From Hirudo medicinalis (lineage: Eukaryota > Annelida > Clitellata > Hirudinida > Hirudinidae), in contig MPNW01000004.1 of assembly GCA_011800805.1 (NCBI GenBank), forward strand, positions 8,786 through 72,785: a DNA stretch of 64,000 bases. Direction: 5' to 3'. The translations under genes and the position numbers were made by a program. Positions within the stretch are counted from its first letter, which is position 1; every line of letters starts with the position of its first letter. The notes beneath the pieces are model-generated. The model was not told where the DNA came from. It saw nothing but the letters and a program-made list of their open reading frames with translations, and did no database searches. Shown one piece after another: positions 35,745 through 51,746 of the stretch.

Positions 35745-36140
35745 GAAGATGTTAAAAATCTGCATACAAGTTTGGAACCCCCGCTTAAAGAAGGACATTG
35801 AAAATTTGGAAAGGTTGCAGAGAAGAGCAACAAGAATGATTAAGGGTCTAGGAAGTTTGAGGAGAGATTAAGAAGGTGCCAATTAACAAATTTAGAAATA
35901 AGGAGAAGCAGAGGTGATCTCATAGAAACGTTCAAGATGTTAACAGGAAGAGAAGATTTACTACCTGAACATTTCTTTGAGGCCACCAAAAGCAGTTCCA
36001 CAAGAGGGCATGAATTTAAGCTATACAGGAAAGCAATGGGTAATCTGAAGAATAATTACTTCAGCATGAGACTAGTTAATTTGTGGAACAAGCTTGATGA
36101 GGAAACAATATTCAGATTGAGTGGAACTATTTAAAATAGG
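35745..36140 (+). mobile_element. LINE reverse-transcriptase relic, plus orientation
   Basis: Frames with one or more shifts show VWNPRLKKDIENLERLQRRA (reverse-transcriptase thumb), 'LEIRRSRGDLIETFKMLTG', then a GHEFKLYRKAM / FSMRLVNLWNKLDEE block. That last block matches the usual 'FFS.RVVN.WNSLP..V' end of jockey/CR1-type ORF2. A frameshift and stop near 35870 and lack of the 5' part show that it is inactive. Confidence 0.85.
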
Positions 36141-36554
36141 ACTATCGAAATTTGGATATTGAATTGTTGTTGATGTGTTGATAATATGTCGTTTTGTAAC
36201 ATTTACTTCTGTTTACGTTTATTATTCTTTATGTTTTGATTTCTTTTGATTTTAGATTTTATTTCAAAGTTGCAAACATGGATTTATCTATTTAACATTA
36301 AAATAGCTGGTTATCATAAATTCAGATGTACTGATTCTAAATATGATATTGTTTTTTTTTGTATCACCCTATAATCTATAATATAAAACAGAAAATGCAT
36401 GTGTATGTTTGTCTGTCCCAAGAACTCCCAAATGGTGAACGGTTGCGACTTGAAAATTGCTCATGTCATTCTCTATGCCATTCCTTGGTCAACTGTGCTG
36501 TTTTCAACTTTCACTTTTCCTAAGTAACCATATCAGATTTAAATTCGAGAGCTA

Positions 36555-36760
36555 CTAAGATCGAGGAGCGTTGTGCTCTCGCATGGTCTGAGACTTGCCT
36601 CTCATGATGGAGGCACGGGTTTGAATCTTGTTGCGGGAGCATCGTCCTAATCATCCAGTTCTTTGAGGGTAGGTAATCGGCTATATTTGAAGGATAAATA
36701 ATAACAGCATGAGCACAATTGATTACTTGTATATGACTGACGAAGCTGGTTTAAAAAGCT
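36555..36760 (+). mobile_element. tRNA-like (class II) pol III module, possible second SINE family
   Basis: A D-arm-like hairpin (GAGCGTTGTGCTC), a long variable-arm-like hairpin (TGCCTC...GAGGCA) and a T-arm with B box (GGGTTTGAATC) follow each other in tRNA order. There is no proper acceptor stem and the anticodon arm is loose, so it is not a functional tRNA. About 120 bp of unique tail follows. Resembles a SINE head derived from tRNA-Ser or tRNA-Leu. Confidence 0.4.
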
Positions 36761-38887
36761 AGTTTTTCATAAAAACAAAAAACATTAAAAAAAAGTCCTT
36801 TTTTTTTATTAATAATCACTAACATTATTTAGTTTGTGGAATAAAATTTATATTATAGTCAAAAATATTTAATAAAGTTATGCTTTGACTCTTTTTGCTA
36901 GTTGTTTATAGCTTTCACATGGAGTTTGACTAGCCAATGCCCAGCAATAATAATGGACAAGACTCTTTTTTGCCAGAAGATTCTTTTGGGTGATTATGGT
37001 GCAATGAACAAATGCCACTCTTCTGTTTTGTGTTCAGCACTCAATTCTGTCATCAACATGTCAATGTTAATAAAAAAATACAAGATAACCATCTATGTCA
37101 AAACATTCTAACATAACATTTTGTTACGTGATCAAAAAGTTGATATTTTTACACCCTTCTGCAAAAGATTCCATTGTTGTAACCATGGCCATGCACCCAA
37201 GATCTCAGCTTTTGTTTCAGATAAATCAAGATTTATAATAATAGCCACTGCGAGTACAAACATGTGAAACCCATGTTTTGTCTCTCACTTTTATACAAAA
37301 ATACAAATTATAAGCCTTTTGTTATCAAATGTGTTAGTTCTTCCCTCTGAGATTTTAGTGTGAATTCATTGCAAATAAAAAGGAATGGATCTGAAAAACT
37401 TTCTAAGTATTGTTTTTCCACAAAATTAATATATTTAAAAAAATGTCCACCACATCAACCATTTTTTTGAATCTAAGAGTTGAGAAATTAGAATGAGCGA
37501 CCTTGAGCCTATGCATAGTTTATATAAGAAAATATCAGGTGACAGAATTGACCAATCAAAAAATAACAGTATTACATCATATGTAGACATGTCCAAAGAA
37601 TGAGTCAATGGTAAAATAAAATAATTAAAATAAAATGCATTGGGATAAAAATGAATGAAAATAAGTACTCATTGTATAACTCATTAATATGACAGTGAAT
37701 TGCCTAAATTTCTCAAAAACTGTTGGTGATTGGTATTTTTTGTATACATATTCATAATCAGGACATCATAATAAACCATAATCACATATCAGAATCTTCT
37801 GGCAAATAAGTGTGTTGTCCAGTGTTATTGTCATTGTAACACTGTTGTAACCACAAATCTATTGTCAAATGAATCCTTCAAACAAAGAGAAATCTATCTG
37901 CTGACCGTGACTGATTAGCGATTGTGCTTTGATGTTTTTTTTATTTACTTGCTTTCCAGCTTTGACATGCCAGTTCAGATTACAGACTCTTTGCAATATT
38001 GTAATGGTTGAACTTCTGCCTCATTAACTGCACAACTTCCTCCCTTTTTTCATGCTTCAAGTTTTCTTATTGCATTCTAGATCACAGTTCTATAAAATCA
38101 GAAATCTGGATTTTTGTTGTTTAGTTTACTTGTTTCCATGTATATATGAAGTTTTAATTTTATTTATTTTAGAAGAATATTGAGGTCAAAATTGATATTT
38201 TATAATACTGAAACTCATTATATTTGTTTTGTACCTTTCTCAATGTTTTTATTTATTATGTCAGAGTGCATAAATTGTTTATTCATAATTCTGAGAACCC
38301 TTCTCTTATTGAGGTCATGTTTGCAATGGATAAACATTGCACTGTTTGTCCAGGATTACTGCCCATGATGTTGCTAGTTCTTCTGTTGGAATATTGTGAG
38401 TTAAGACTTTACACCTTTTGGTAACCTGAAGCCACTAAATGTGATACACAATGTTTCCTCTATTTATATTTGCAAATTTCGAGTAGGTGGGATAAAAAAA
38501 AATTGCCGACCGATTCGGTGAGTTGTGATTAATCAACACATAATTTCCCATTTTTATGCTATGTTTGAATTTAAAATCTTCTCTTTGGTAATAAGTATAC
38601 TAAAGATAACAATAATATAAAAAGATTAGCCCAAATTAAATTTAATCTACAAAAAATTGTTTCAAATAATTTCAAAAATTTGTACTCTATGTAGTTAAAA
38701 ACTATGTGTATCCACGGATTTTCCATTAATAGTTTAATAGTTTTTTTTATTTGTCTGGTCATTATTCTTTTGTTATGGGATTTTGCTAATTTATGCCATT
38801 TTATTACATATTTACGTTATAGTACCCTAGGATGAAGCATCCCTGATGTTCATACTTACGGAGCTTTTTAAATGACATATTATTATT

Positions 38888-38893
38888 GTCATA

Positions 38894-38931
<38 letters not shown>
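38888..38931 (+). repeat. (ATT)n microsatellite
   Basis: About 14 perfect ATT units directly upstream of dispersed repeat copy B. Confidence 0.95.
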
Positions 38932-38984
38932 GGAATTATCTTGCTATTTCCCTTGGCTTCTCAGCCAGTGAATGATAAATCCTG

Positions 38985-39115
38985 GGCACTATCAGTGCTC
39001 TCAGTGCTTCCTGAGCATTACCAGTTATTCATCCAAGCATTTTCTGTAAAGTGTGAGATGCCCAGCAAGGAGATTTTTTGAATCTCCAAAACCTTAGGAC
39101 ATCCGGGCATCAACT
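38985..39115 (+). repeat. Dispersed repeat, copy B
   Basis: Parallel to 34500-34740: ATCAGTGCTC, ATTCATCCAAGCATTTT and ACCTTAGGACATCC in the same order. It follows an (ATT)n tract, which may be a target preference or part of the element. Confidence 0.7.
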
Positions 39116-39419
39116 CCACTCTTCGTGAAGTCTTCTTTTCTCGATGTGCTCCTGCAACTAATTGACGACCTTGGTTTTCACATTCCAACAACAATGTTTC
39201 AGTATTTGAAATCAAAATTGCGACTTTGAAGAATATTTTTCGATTTGAAATCATTTTGTCATGCTTGATTTTGGTTTTGATTTGAATTCATATTTTTGAT
39301 GATTTTGTGATTTTGTCCCATACAAAATTCGAGAATCATTTTTAAATATAAAAAATATCTTTTTACATTCCATTATCATTTGACAATCAATGCAGTTTTC
39401 TTTTTATTGTTGTTGCGAT

Positions 39420-40330
39420 TCTAACACCACGGCAGATGAAAGTGGTAAAAGCGGTGACTCTAACAATGAAACTGTTTTTAATTTACCGTCAATACTTGAC
39501 TGCAGCATTAGAATTTAGATAGTTTACCTGCAGTCACTTTGACCATGTAGTGGAAATAATTAATGATTGCTTGGGACAGTTTGATCTGGACACTAGCAAA
39601 GTTGTAAGCACAGTGAGTGATGATGCCAGTAACTTCAGGAAGGCTTTTATGGAATTTCATGCCAATGAGGAAGATAGTGAAGGATATGAGGTTAAGGAGG
39701 ATGAGATGAACTATTTCAATGTTGGTGAAATTTTAAATGTATGAGCAGACTGATGGCAAGGCTGCACTTATTCAGTTACCAAGGCATGAAAAATATGTGT
39801 CAGATGCTTGATCTGTTAGCCACAATAGATGCTGAAAAAGCTATGGCTGTACCAGATTTGTGTAATGGTGGAATGAATCAAGCTAGTTTTGGAAAATGCC
39901 AGGCTATCAGTTAGTAGTAGTAAAGTGTCAAATGCAGTCACATAACAATGTGTGATGGGCAACAACTAAATGTTCCATGTCCAACACAGGAGAATTCAAA
40001 GTTTCACTCAGTAAGAAAGCTGCTTGGTTCAATATGCAATACCCTCAAGTTACCCAAGCTTGTTCTCTTAAAGGAATATTGCAGAACAATGGAGCCACTT
40101 GAATGCACTCTGGACTGGCTATAGGATGATAGTGATTGTTTCTTGAAGTTTTCTTGGCATGCTGTTGCTGAAATTGATCCAATTTTGGCTGAAATTGAAT
40201 AAAATGTTGAATAGCAATTTGCAGTGTCGTCAAACCTCAGACCTCGTCAAAGCATCGCTAACTGGAATTGGATCCAATTCTTAGAACTATCTGGCTTTGG
40301 ATTTGAAACTCCATGATGAAACAGACTAAA
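39420..40330 (+). mobile_element. hAT transposase relic
   Basis: Broken plus-strand frames hold a core of a hAT transposase: 'HFDHVVEIINDCL', VVSTVSDDASNFRKAFMEFH (the TDNGSNF-type block), then an acidic insert. After that come 'LIQLPRHEKYVSDACHTLNLLATIDAEKA' with a shift in the middle (the CHTLNL block), 'RKLLGSICNTLKLPKLVLLK' and LKEYCRTMEPLECTLDWL. Motif order matches Ac/Tam3-type transposases of the animal type. Several stops and frameshifts make it a pseudogene. The termini were not identified. Confidence 0.8.
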
Positions 40331-40925
40331 TGATTAAATGTTTGAAAAGCTATTACTTTTAAAAATTAGTAAACATTGATTGAATAAATGGAAATAATTA
40401 TAATTTAATGCAGAATTTAATAGTTTTCAAATAAAATTTATTAAACAGAAACCAAGTACATGTGATTTTGATTGGACGATTTTAAAATACTTTTACAAAT
40501 TATTTGTTTTTGAAACAATTTCATTTTACGTGATTTTGATTTTTATTTGAAATCATATTTTATGTGGCGATTTTGATTTCAATTTCGAATTCAAATCTTT
40601 CCAAATAAGAATTTACCCATCACTGAAATGTCTTAGACATGGTGAATGGTGATAATTGATAAATGATGGCGTGCAGCAATGCCTGCAATAGAGATATGTT
40701 ACTCATGATTTGTAATAATAATTTGGTTATTAAGTGTCATATTTTTACCAATTATGTGCATATTGTAGACAGAATGACAATATTCTTACAGCTGTCATAA
40801 CCTTGTAGACTCGATTAAAAGGTTATCTAGTTCACAATCTTTGGATAAGGTGTCATTTAATGCATCGTAATAGTAATCAGAAATGCCATAATATTTATGC
40901 AAGGTTTAAATCATTTAATAATAAT

Positions 40926-41095
40926 AATAAGTGAATTTGCACAGCGCCATAAGCGTAAGCATCAGGGGCACTTAAACCATTTACATAGCACCATCTTCCA
41001 GAGGCGTTTGTGGTGGTGCAAGCTGGGTTGCGAACGCGACACTTAACGACCGTTGCTTTTAGCGTCACTCTCAGGAAGGCAAACCCTCTGACCAA
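40926..41095 (-). mobile_element. tRNA-derived SINE, copy 3
   Basis: On the minus strand it has AGAGGGTTTGCCTTCCTGAG, the B-box region GTTCGCAACCC, 'agcttgcaccaccacaaacgcc' and a 3' end passing into a (TTA)n tail. It is related to the copies at 10.94 and 46.5 kb. The (ATT)n tail supports mobilisation by an L2/CR1-like LINE. Confidence 0.8.
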
Positions 41096-41659
41096 CTTTC
41101 ACCCCGTTTGATAGCAGTGATGATTGGAATATTAGTAGGGCAACATTTGTAAATAGAAATAAATTACTAGACTTGCTAGCACAATTATCAAAACAATTAC
41201 TTTAAAGCAGGTTTCATGCTTAACCTACTGCAACTTAGATACGGAGAGAACAGAGAGAAGAGCACAGAAAATTTAAAATGTTCTGCCTGACTAGCTATTG
41301 AATATAATATCCATCTAATTGAAGGCACCAACTATCTTCTGCGCAATGCAGCTTAAACCTCGCTGGTAGTGAGTTTAGCTTGGGCTAGCCAAGAATTGGT
41401 TTATAAGTTTGGAATGTTTTAGTGAGAGCTCTGTTGGATCAGGTTGTAAGAGAATTTTGTACAAAGAATTACTTTGTGGGACATAGGATTTTATCTGGAA
41501 TTAATCAACTGATTTTCTAGACACCATCTTCACATTATGAATCTATAATAGATTTGTCATTCAAAGTTGTTTAAAATTTATTTGAATTGGAGGAGAAGTC
41601 TGAGACTACATGGTATTAAATTGGAACCAATGAATCTAAAGTCCAAGTAAAAACCAAAA

Positions 41660-42619
41660 ATGTATCAAAGCAGAATTCAAGTGAGTGGAATTTCCTCTTC
41701 TGGTTTGACAAGAGTAAATAATTTGCCAAAGGACTGTTACTTACCTAAGGAAGCTCATCATTTGAAGAAGAGCCTATTGAAATGTGGTGATGAAGTTGCA
41801 AGTTACAAGAACAAGGAAAGAACCCTAGAAAATGCTTCAAAGGATGAACTGAATTGCGAAAGAACGGATATCAAGGATGAAAATAGGAGTAATTCTGGAG
41901 ATTGCAAGGATTCACAAATGTTAATCGCATCAAATGATGATGCTATTTTGAACCTAGATTGTGAGCCTAATTTAGATGTTTTCAAAAGTTCCTCAATCAC
42001 CCACTCTAGTGCTCCAAGGATATTCAACTCCAAGATTGAGATCTGGCCAGAAATGAAGAAAGGACCATCATTATTTTCAAATACTTCAGAAACCCAAGGT
42101 GATTTCAGAAGTTCAAGAAACATGATTTCTGAAAATAATGCTTTCTTGCTGTTTACCAGAGATAAACCTGGTAAAATTTCAAAATCTCTTCAAACTGGTT
42201 GTGGTTATTGTGAGTTTCCCTTCAAAGGTGACACAGGCAAAGTTTGTTGTAATACTGGCTTCATTCACTTTTGTTGTTTCTGCAAAAGACCTGGCCTTTA
42301 TTGCCAGTTCTACATAGCCAATGATGATGGATTAAAAAAAGTAGAAGGTGACAGGTTCCTTTCAAGCAAAAAATATTCTGAGCAGATGGTATGCATAATA
42401 GAAGGAAACCGATTCAAAGAACTTATCACAGTGTCCACGCAAACTTTTGACACGAACCTGCTTTCATTTTCAAATCAGCGGGCACAGTCCGAAGATAAGC
42501 TGAGTTCATACAAGAACTATGAATTTTACTGTCACCATTCAGAAATTGGAACCAAACCATTGGGGAAAAAAAGTCTTTTTACTGAGGGTCTGAGAACGGA
42601 AGTGAGTGCTAGAAGTTGA
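41660..42619 (+). CDS. Unknown 319-residue protein, intronless, Cys-rich centre
   Basis: Longest uninterrupted ORF of the window, ATG at 41660 to TGA at 42619. The first ~150 residues are polar, rich in Ser, Asn, Lys and Glu, and probably disordered. A Cys-rich segment follows at about residues 180-215: CGYC, then a CC pair, then FIHFCCFCKRPGLYC. The 9 Cys plus a His are spaced like a small zinc-binding or disulfide knot. The C-terminal third is again polar. No signal peptide or membrane helix. It lies between a SINE and a LINE relic, so it might be an orphan gene, the last exon of a longer gene or part of an unknown element. I recognise no family. Length and composition argue against chance. 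Confidence 0.6.
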   Translation: MYQSRIQVSGISSSGLTRVNNLPKDCYLPKEAHHLKKSLLKCGDEVASYKNKERTLENASKDELNCERTDIKDENRSNSGDCKDSQMLIASNDDAILNLDCEPNLDVFKSSSITHSSAPRIFNSKIEIWPEMKKGPSLFSNTSETQGDFRSSRNMISENNAFLLFTRDKPGKISKSLQTGCGYCEFPFKGDTGKVCCNTGFIHFCCFCKRPGLYCQFYIANDDGLKKVEGDRFLSSKKYSEQMVCIIEGNRFKELITVSTQTFDTNLLSFSNQRAQSEDKLSSYKNYEFYCHHSEIGTKPLGKKSLFTEGLRTEVSARS

Positions 42620-43154
42620 AATGCTTAAAAATTTGGTGATGAAGTGTGACTTAATTAGATTTTGGCTTGGGATTGGGACATTGGCTAAGCCAAAACTCTG
42701 GAATGTGTGTATTTTATGGGATTTATGGTAATTGTAACAATGATCTGGAGAACATTGAAATTGTACAAATTTTTTGCAGCATGCTTGTAATATGACCTTC
42801 TCTGGAAACTTTAAAAAGACTGAAATCCTTAAAGTAGCAGCAAATGTTTAATTGTGCAAATTGCAAGCTTATATTTTGGTTTGCTTGCTTATATTCCATG
42901 GTCATTTTTTAAAGATGTGTTTAACAAATGTTGGCATTTTTTTATTTATTATCAACCTCATTCAACCCCTTGCATGACCAAGTGAACTTAAGAAAACAGA
43001 AATGCACAAATTTGAGCGAAAGCATCAATGGCAGCAAAAAAAACTAAACTAATACCCCATAGCTCAAAAATAAAAATGAAATACATTCGTTTGTGGACAC
43101 ACAAAAAGAAGGAAATTATTTTTAGATGAGATATCGATGTAAGTTAAGTTAAGT

Positions 43155-43535
43155 TCACGAATGGCCGAGTCGAAGCGAGAAACGGATGATGAATTTACAA
43201 TATCGGCAGGTGGGGAGTTCCATGATCTTAACGACTTGGTTACAGAAGAAATTCTTAGTAGTTTCACATATGATTTTACCAGTTCTTAGTTTAAAATTAC
43301 GACCTCGTGACCTAGAATATATTGAGGGTAGGAGGGAGAAGGAGGCTGTGCAATTAAACAGTCCCCTTCTTAACTTGAAGCAAAGTGATAGGTCAGCCCA
43401 TAATCGACACTTTCCAAGAATTGGTAGATTAAGTAGTCTGAGTCTATCCATGTACGAATGAGAAGCCACGGAGAGTATGGCCTTGATAAATCTCTGGATA
43501 TGTTCAATCCTGTCGATAAGATACTTTTTATGCAA
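43155..43535 (-). mobile_element. LINE reverse-transcriptase relic, minus orientation
   Basis: Open for 126 codons: MHKKYLIDRIEHIQRFIKAI, MDRLRLLNLPILGKCRLWAD, LSLCFKLRRGLF, then a GRNFKLRTGKIICETTKNFF / CNQVVKIMELPT block. These are the thumb and C-terminal landmarks of jockey/CR1-type ORF2 ('D.IE.IQRR..', 'R...L.L..L..RR...DL...YKI', 'FF..RV...WN.LP'). 5' truncated; the WN.LP motif is degraded to MELPT. Confidence 0.85.
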
Positions 43536-43635
43536 TTGGTTATTTAATGCAGTTAATTAAATTTATTTTCAATTAGTCAGAAGATTTGTTTCTAATGATT
43601 TACATGTCCAATAATTATCATGAAAATATCAGTTT

Positions 43636-43727
43636 TGGTTTCATCAGTATCATAATTGACGTTTTGAAGGGCTTGCCTCCCAGCAACTCCACTATAAAGT
43701 GCTTTGAAGAGGCCCAAATGAAAAGGG
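43636..43727 (+). other. Exon-like block of unknown origin
   Basis: After an AATATCAG acceptor, about 30 open codons (IIDVLKGLPPSNSTIKCFEE, then AQMKR) end at AAAAG|GGTAAG, a good donor. No neighbouring exon found and no family recognised. Confidence 0.25.
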
Positions 43728-43780
43728 TAAGTTTTATGGAGTTTATAAGTTTTCAATCAGCTATCTTTCCCCAAAAATAA

Positions 43781-44815
43781 ACAATTAATTCTTATATAGA
43801 GACATTTAATATGCAATGTGTTGGACCAAAATATATAGTGAGATCATGATATTAAAATACCATGAAATATTAAGTTACAAAAACTTTTGTATTTGCAATT
43901 GTTAAATTTTTTATACCAAGGGCATTTTTGCTTTATGTATGAGTATTGTTATTTTGACTTATGATAATTGTAAATCAAAAATGGTGTTAGAGCTGCCTGC
44001 ACAAAAAGTACTTAGAAAGTATTTGTATAATAAGACTGAAATTTAATGTAAGATCTGCTGTGATTATTGGCTTCAAGACATTTATGTTGTGTGGGGTCAA
44101 AAAGGTTGTGTTGCTCTTCTTCATATTGTAAACATGAGCATAATGATAATATGAAAAATAATGTCACCTGTTATATTACTAAGAGTACTATATTTTTATA
44201 ATATTGATTTCTTACACTTTGAATGAAGTGGATGCTTTTATTGACATAAGAAACCTATTGCATGTTAGCTCAAAGGGTTGTGTTCTTGCTTGTGATGTTA
44301 AAAGCAATAGTCATATATCATGTTTGCAATCTGACCTGTATGGCCAGAAAGCTTCCTTGGGAAGCAGCTCTATATAAATGATTGTGAGGCACTAGTGCCT
44401 TCACATCCAATATGGATACATGAGGCGTTCAGAAAATTGGTCAAGTACAAATGAATATTTACAACAAACAATTACATCCTTGTCATAATGAGGTATTATC
44501 TAGGGTTCATAACTTTTCAAGAGGCATTTGATAACAAGCTAGGGTTTTTGAATTTCTGGGTTGATTTGGGATGGCAAACTCTTGCAATGTTAACATATGA
44601 AAGAGGGCTTCTCGCAATTATGCAGACATTAAGCTACACACTTAAGCAAGACAATTCCCCGGATGATATATTTTTGCAATAATAAACTTTTGGGACCATC
44701 TCAGTTGACCGTTTCTTCATTAAGTAGTTATTTTATAGAATTTGAGCAATGAATACAATTTTATTTGTGTCCATTCATTTTGTTGAAATAAAATTGAAGG
44801 AGGTGAGATACAAAA
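43781..44815. other. Upstream region of AHCYL
   Basis: AT-rich, with a SINE fragment at 44340-44400 and a 64-codon open frame at 44488-44682 without family resemblance. The AHCYL promoter or an unidentified 5' exon may lie here. Confidence 0.45.
44340..44400 (+). mobile_element. tRNA-derived SINE fragment, copy 4
   Basis: Keeps only the 3' part: 'ccttgggaagcagctctatataaatga' and a GC-richer end, parallel to 11036-11108 of the copy at 10.94 kb. Confidence 0.65.
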
Positions 44816-49868
<5,053 letters not shown>

Positions 49869-51746
49869 GTCTCATGTCATTTGAATGTTAGTTTTGAAAT
49901 GTTTAGTCATTAATTTATGTAAATAGGATGGGTAGTACTTCACATGAATCTATGGAAGTCTTAAATTAATTGGAATACTTGCATGACTTTTATCGTGGAA
50001 AGGTATTGAAGAACTGCAGTAGAGGGCTTCATCATTATCAAGATGCTGTGATTAAGAACAGCTGCTGCTAGTATCCTAACTGCTTCTCCATTCAACTTCT
50101 GGTTGGACCAAAATAGGATTTCCAAGTGGTTCTCAAAGATTACATTATAAGAATTTCATAGTGTCATATTATTTCTTTGATTATGGTGTAATTAATGGTT
50201 TGGCTTGTACTTTAATATATAGTGTGCGTGAACTATCATGGTGAACTGAGGGCCAGTTAAAAATTGATTGGCATGTGCTGTATAGTTCCTACATTGTTGC
50301 CTACTTTAATTATGATCCATTAATTTGACTTTGGAGATTTTAATTTGTGATTCAGTTAAATTACCTTGGCTTTCTTTGTTGTAATTATTGTTGCTTTCAT
50401 TGGTCATTATAAAGGTTTTTATCCTAGGATTAATTGTCAATTGTCTTAGACATTTTTATTGTGCTGAAATTGTGCTTACCTTCACTAGCAGATACTCATA
50501 CTTTTTTCGCTCACTTGTTTTTCGCTGCATTTGTCATGGTTTCTCTTTGCATTCACTTCGTCAGCATAGTCAGACCTTTGATATTTGCTTCCTCAAACGT
50601 TAGTTCATTCAGAAATTAATTCTTGTTACTCTGGATTTATTGTGATGATTAAAGTTTTATTATTATTATCATCATTATCAAATCCGAAACTATACTATTG
50701 TTACATTATACTGTTAATATTAGTAGCAGTAATGAAAACCACAGCATTAGTATTAACTAGTTGTCAAGCAATTCCTGTTACTCAAAGGCATTCAAGCTCT
50801 GAATTCGAGCATTTCTTAGGGCAGAGAATTACCCTAGACTTCATTTCAGCCTCATTGAGTAATAGTTTGGCTATTGTCTCAAGGTCACTCATCCATTGTA
50901 ACTTCACTTAACCTGTTTGGCAACTCGTTCTTTCTGGTTTAATTTTTGAAAATGTGTTTGGATTTGATACCCTCATTTGGAGTTGATTTTGAGGGCGTTC
51001 GATCACGCACATACAATAGGATAAATGCTTTTAACAAACTGATAAATTGCTTTGGGTTGAGGTTCGGTTTTCAGAAATGTTTAGATTTTTAAGAAATCTA
51101 TTCTTGAAATTATACGTGCATTGCCTCAGACCTGGCAAAGCAGCTTACTATTGTGAATTTATTGTATTGGTATGTCATCAAAACTGCTGGTAGATGCTGG
51201 TTACGTAGTTCTCAATACTCAACTTTGGTGATAAGGTGCATGGCTATTTGAGATGCTAGTCATCAATCTTCAGACATATCTCTTAACGTTGTGCGATTAG
51301 ACGAGGATTATTTGAATTGATTACTTTCAAATATATTTTAGACTGTCGCCTCATGAGAAGCATCAACTCATTTTTAGAGAAGTCGAGTTTTGGCCCATTG
51401 CATGGAAACCAACCGCATGTACGAACTAAATATTACCAGCCAATCAAATTGGAAACCCCATAACTGCAAGTGGACCACTCGAATGTTTTTATGTCAGAGG
51501 TTAGGGTTAGCCACATTCTCATGTGGCTTGGTCTGGTTTGAGGTGACCATTCCCTATTCTCCATAAGCCTGGAGTGAAGAAGCTAAGACTCTATGGAACT
51601 CCAGGGGTGTTTCCAGTTTTTTTTTGGGGTGGGGGGTGGATGAGCAATATTTGCTCAACCTTTTGGAATAAACCAATGCCATGCCTTATGACATAAAAAT
51701 GTTAAGCAAAGAATAGTTGAGGGTTGGATCATTTTATACATATCAT
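49869..51746. other. Intergenic region between convergent AHCYL and TRMT44
   Basis: Both neighbours end here, so 3' UTRs are expected. No RNA gene or recognisable repeat. Open frames at 50388-50603 and 50585-50911 have no family resemblance and are T-rich. A T/G tract lies at 51619-51640. Confidence 0.55.

Larger units (their letters stand above)
36761..39540. other. AT-rich intergenic DNA
   Basis: No assigned gene. An exon-like block at about 38263-38420 (plus strand, preceded by a CAG) has 40 to 50 open codons with MFAMDKHCTVCPG, but I recognise no family. An (ATT)n microsatellite is at 38888-38931 and dispersed repeat copy B at 38985-39115. Confidence 0.45.

Noticed and set aside
41803..42123. 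106-codon minus-strand ORF
   Set aside because: It is the antisense shadow of the 319-residue ORF on the plus strand and shows no family likeness.
43186..43461. 91-codon plus-strand ORF
   Set aside because: Antisense of the LINE reverse-transcriptase relic on the minus strand.
50388..50911. Hydrophobic plus-strand ORFs of 60-108 codons
   Set aside because: T-rich sequence on this strand gives Phe/Leu/Ile-rich peptides in several overlapping frames. No splice context or family.
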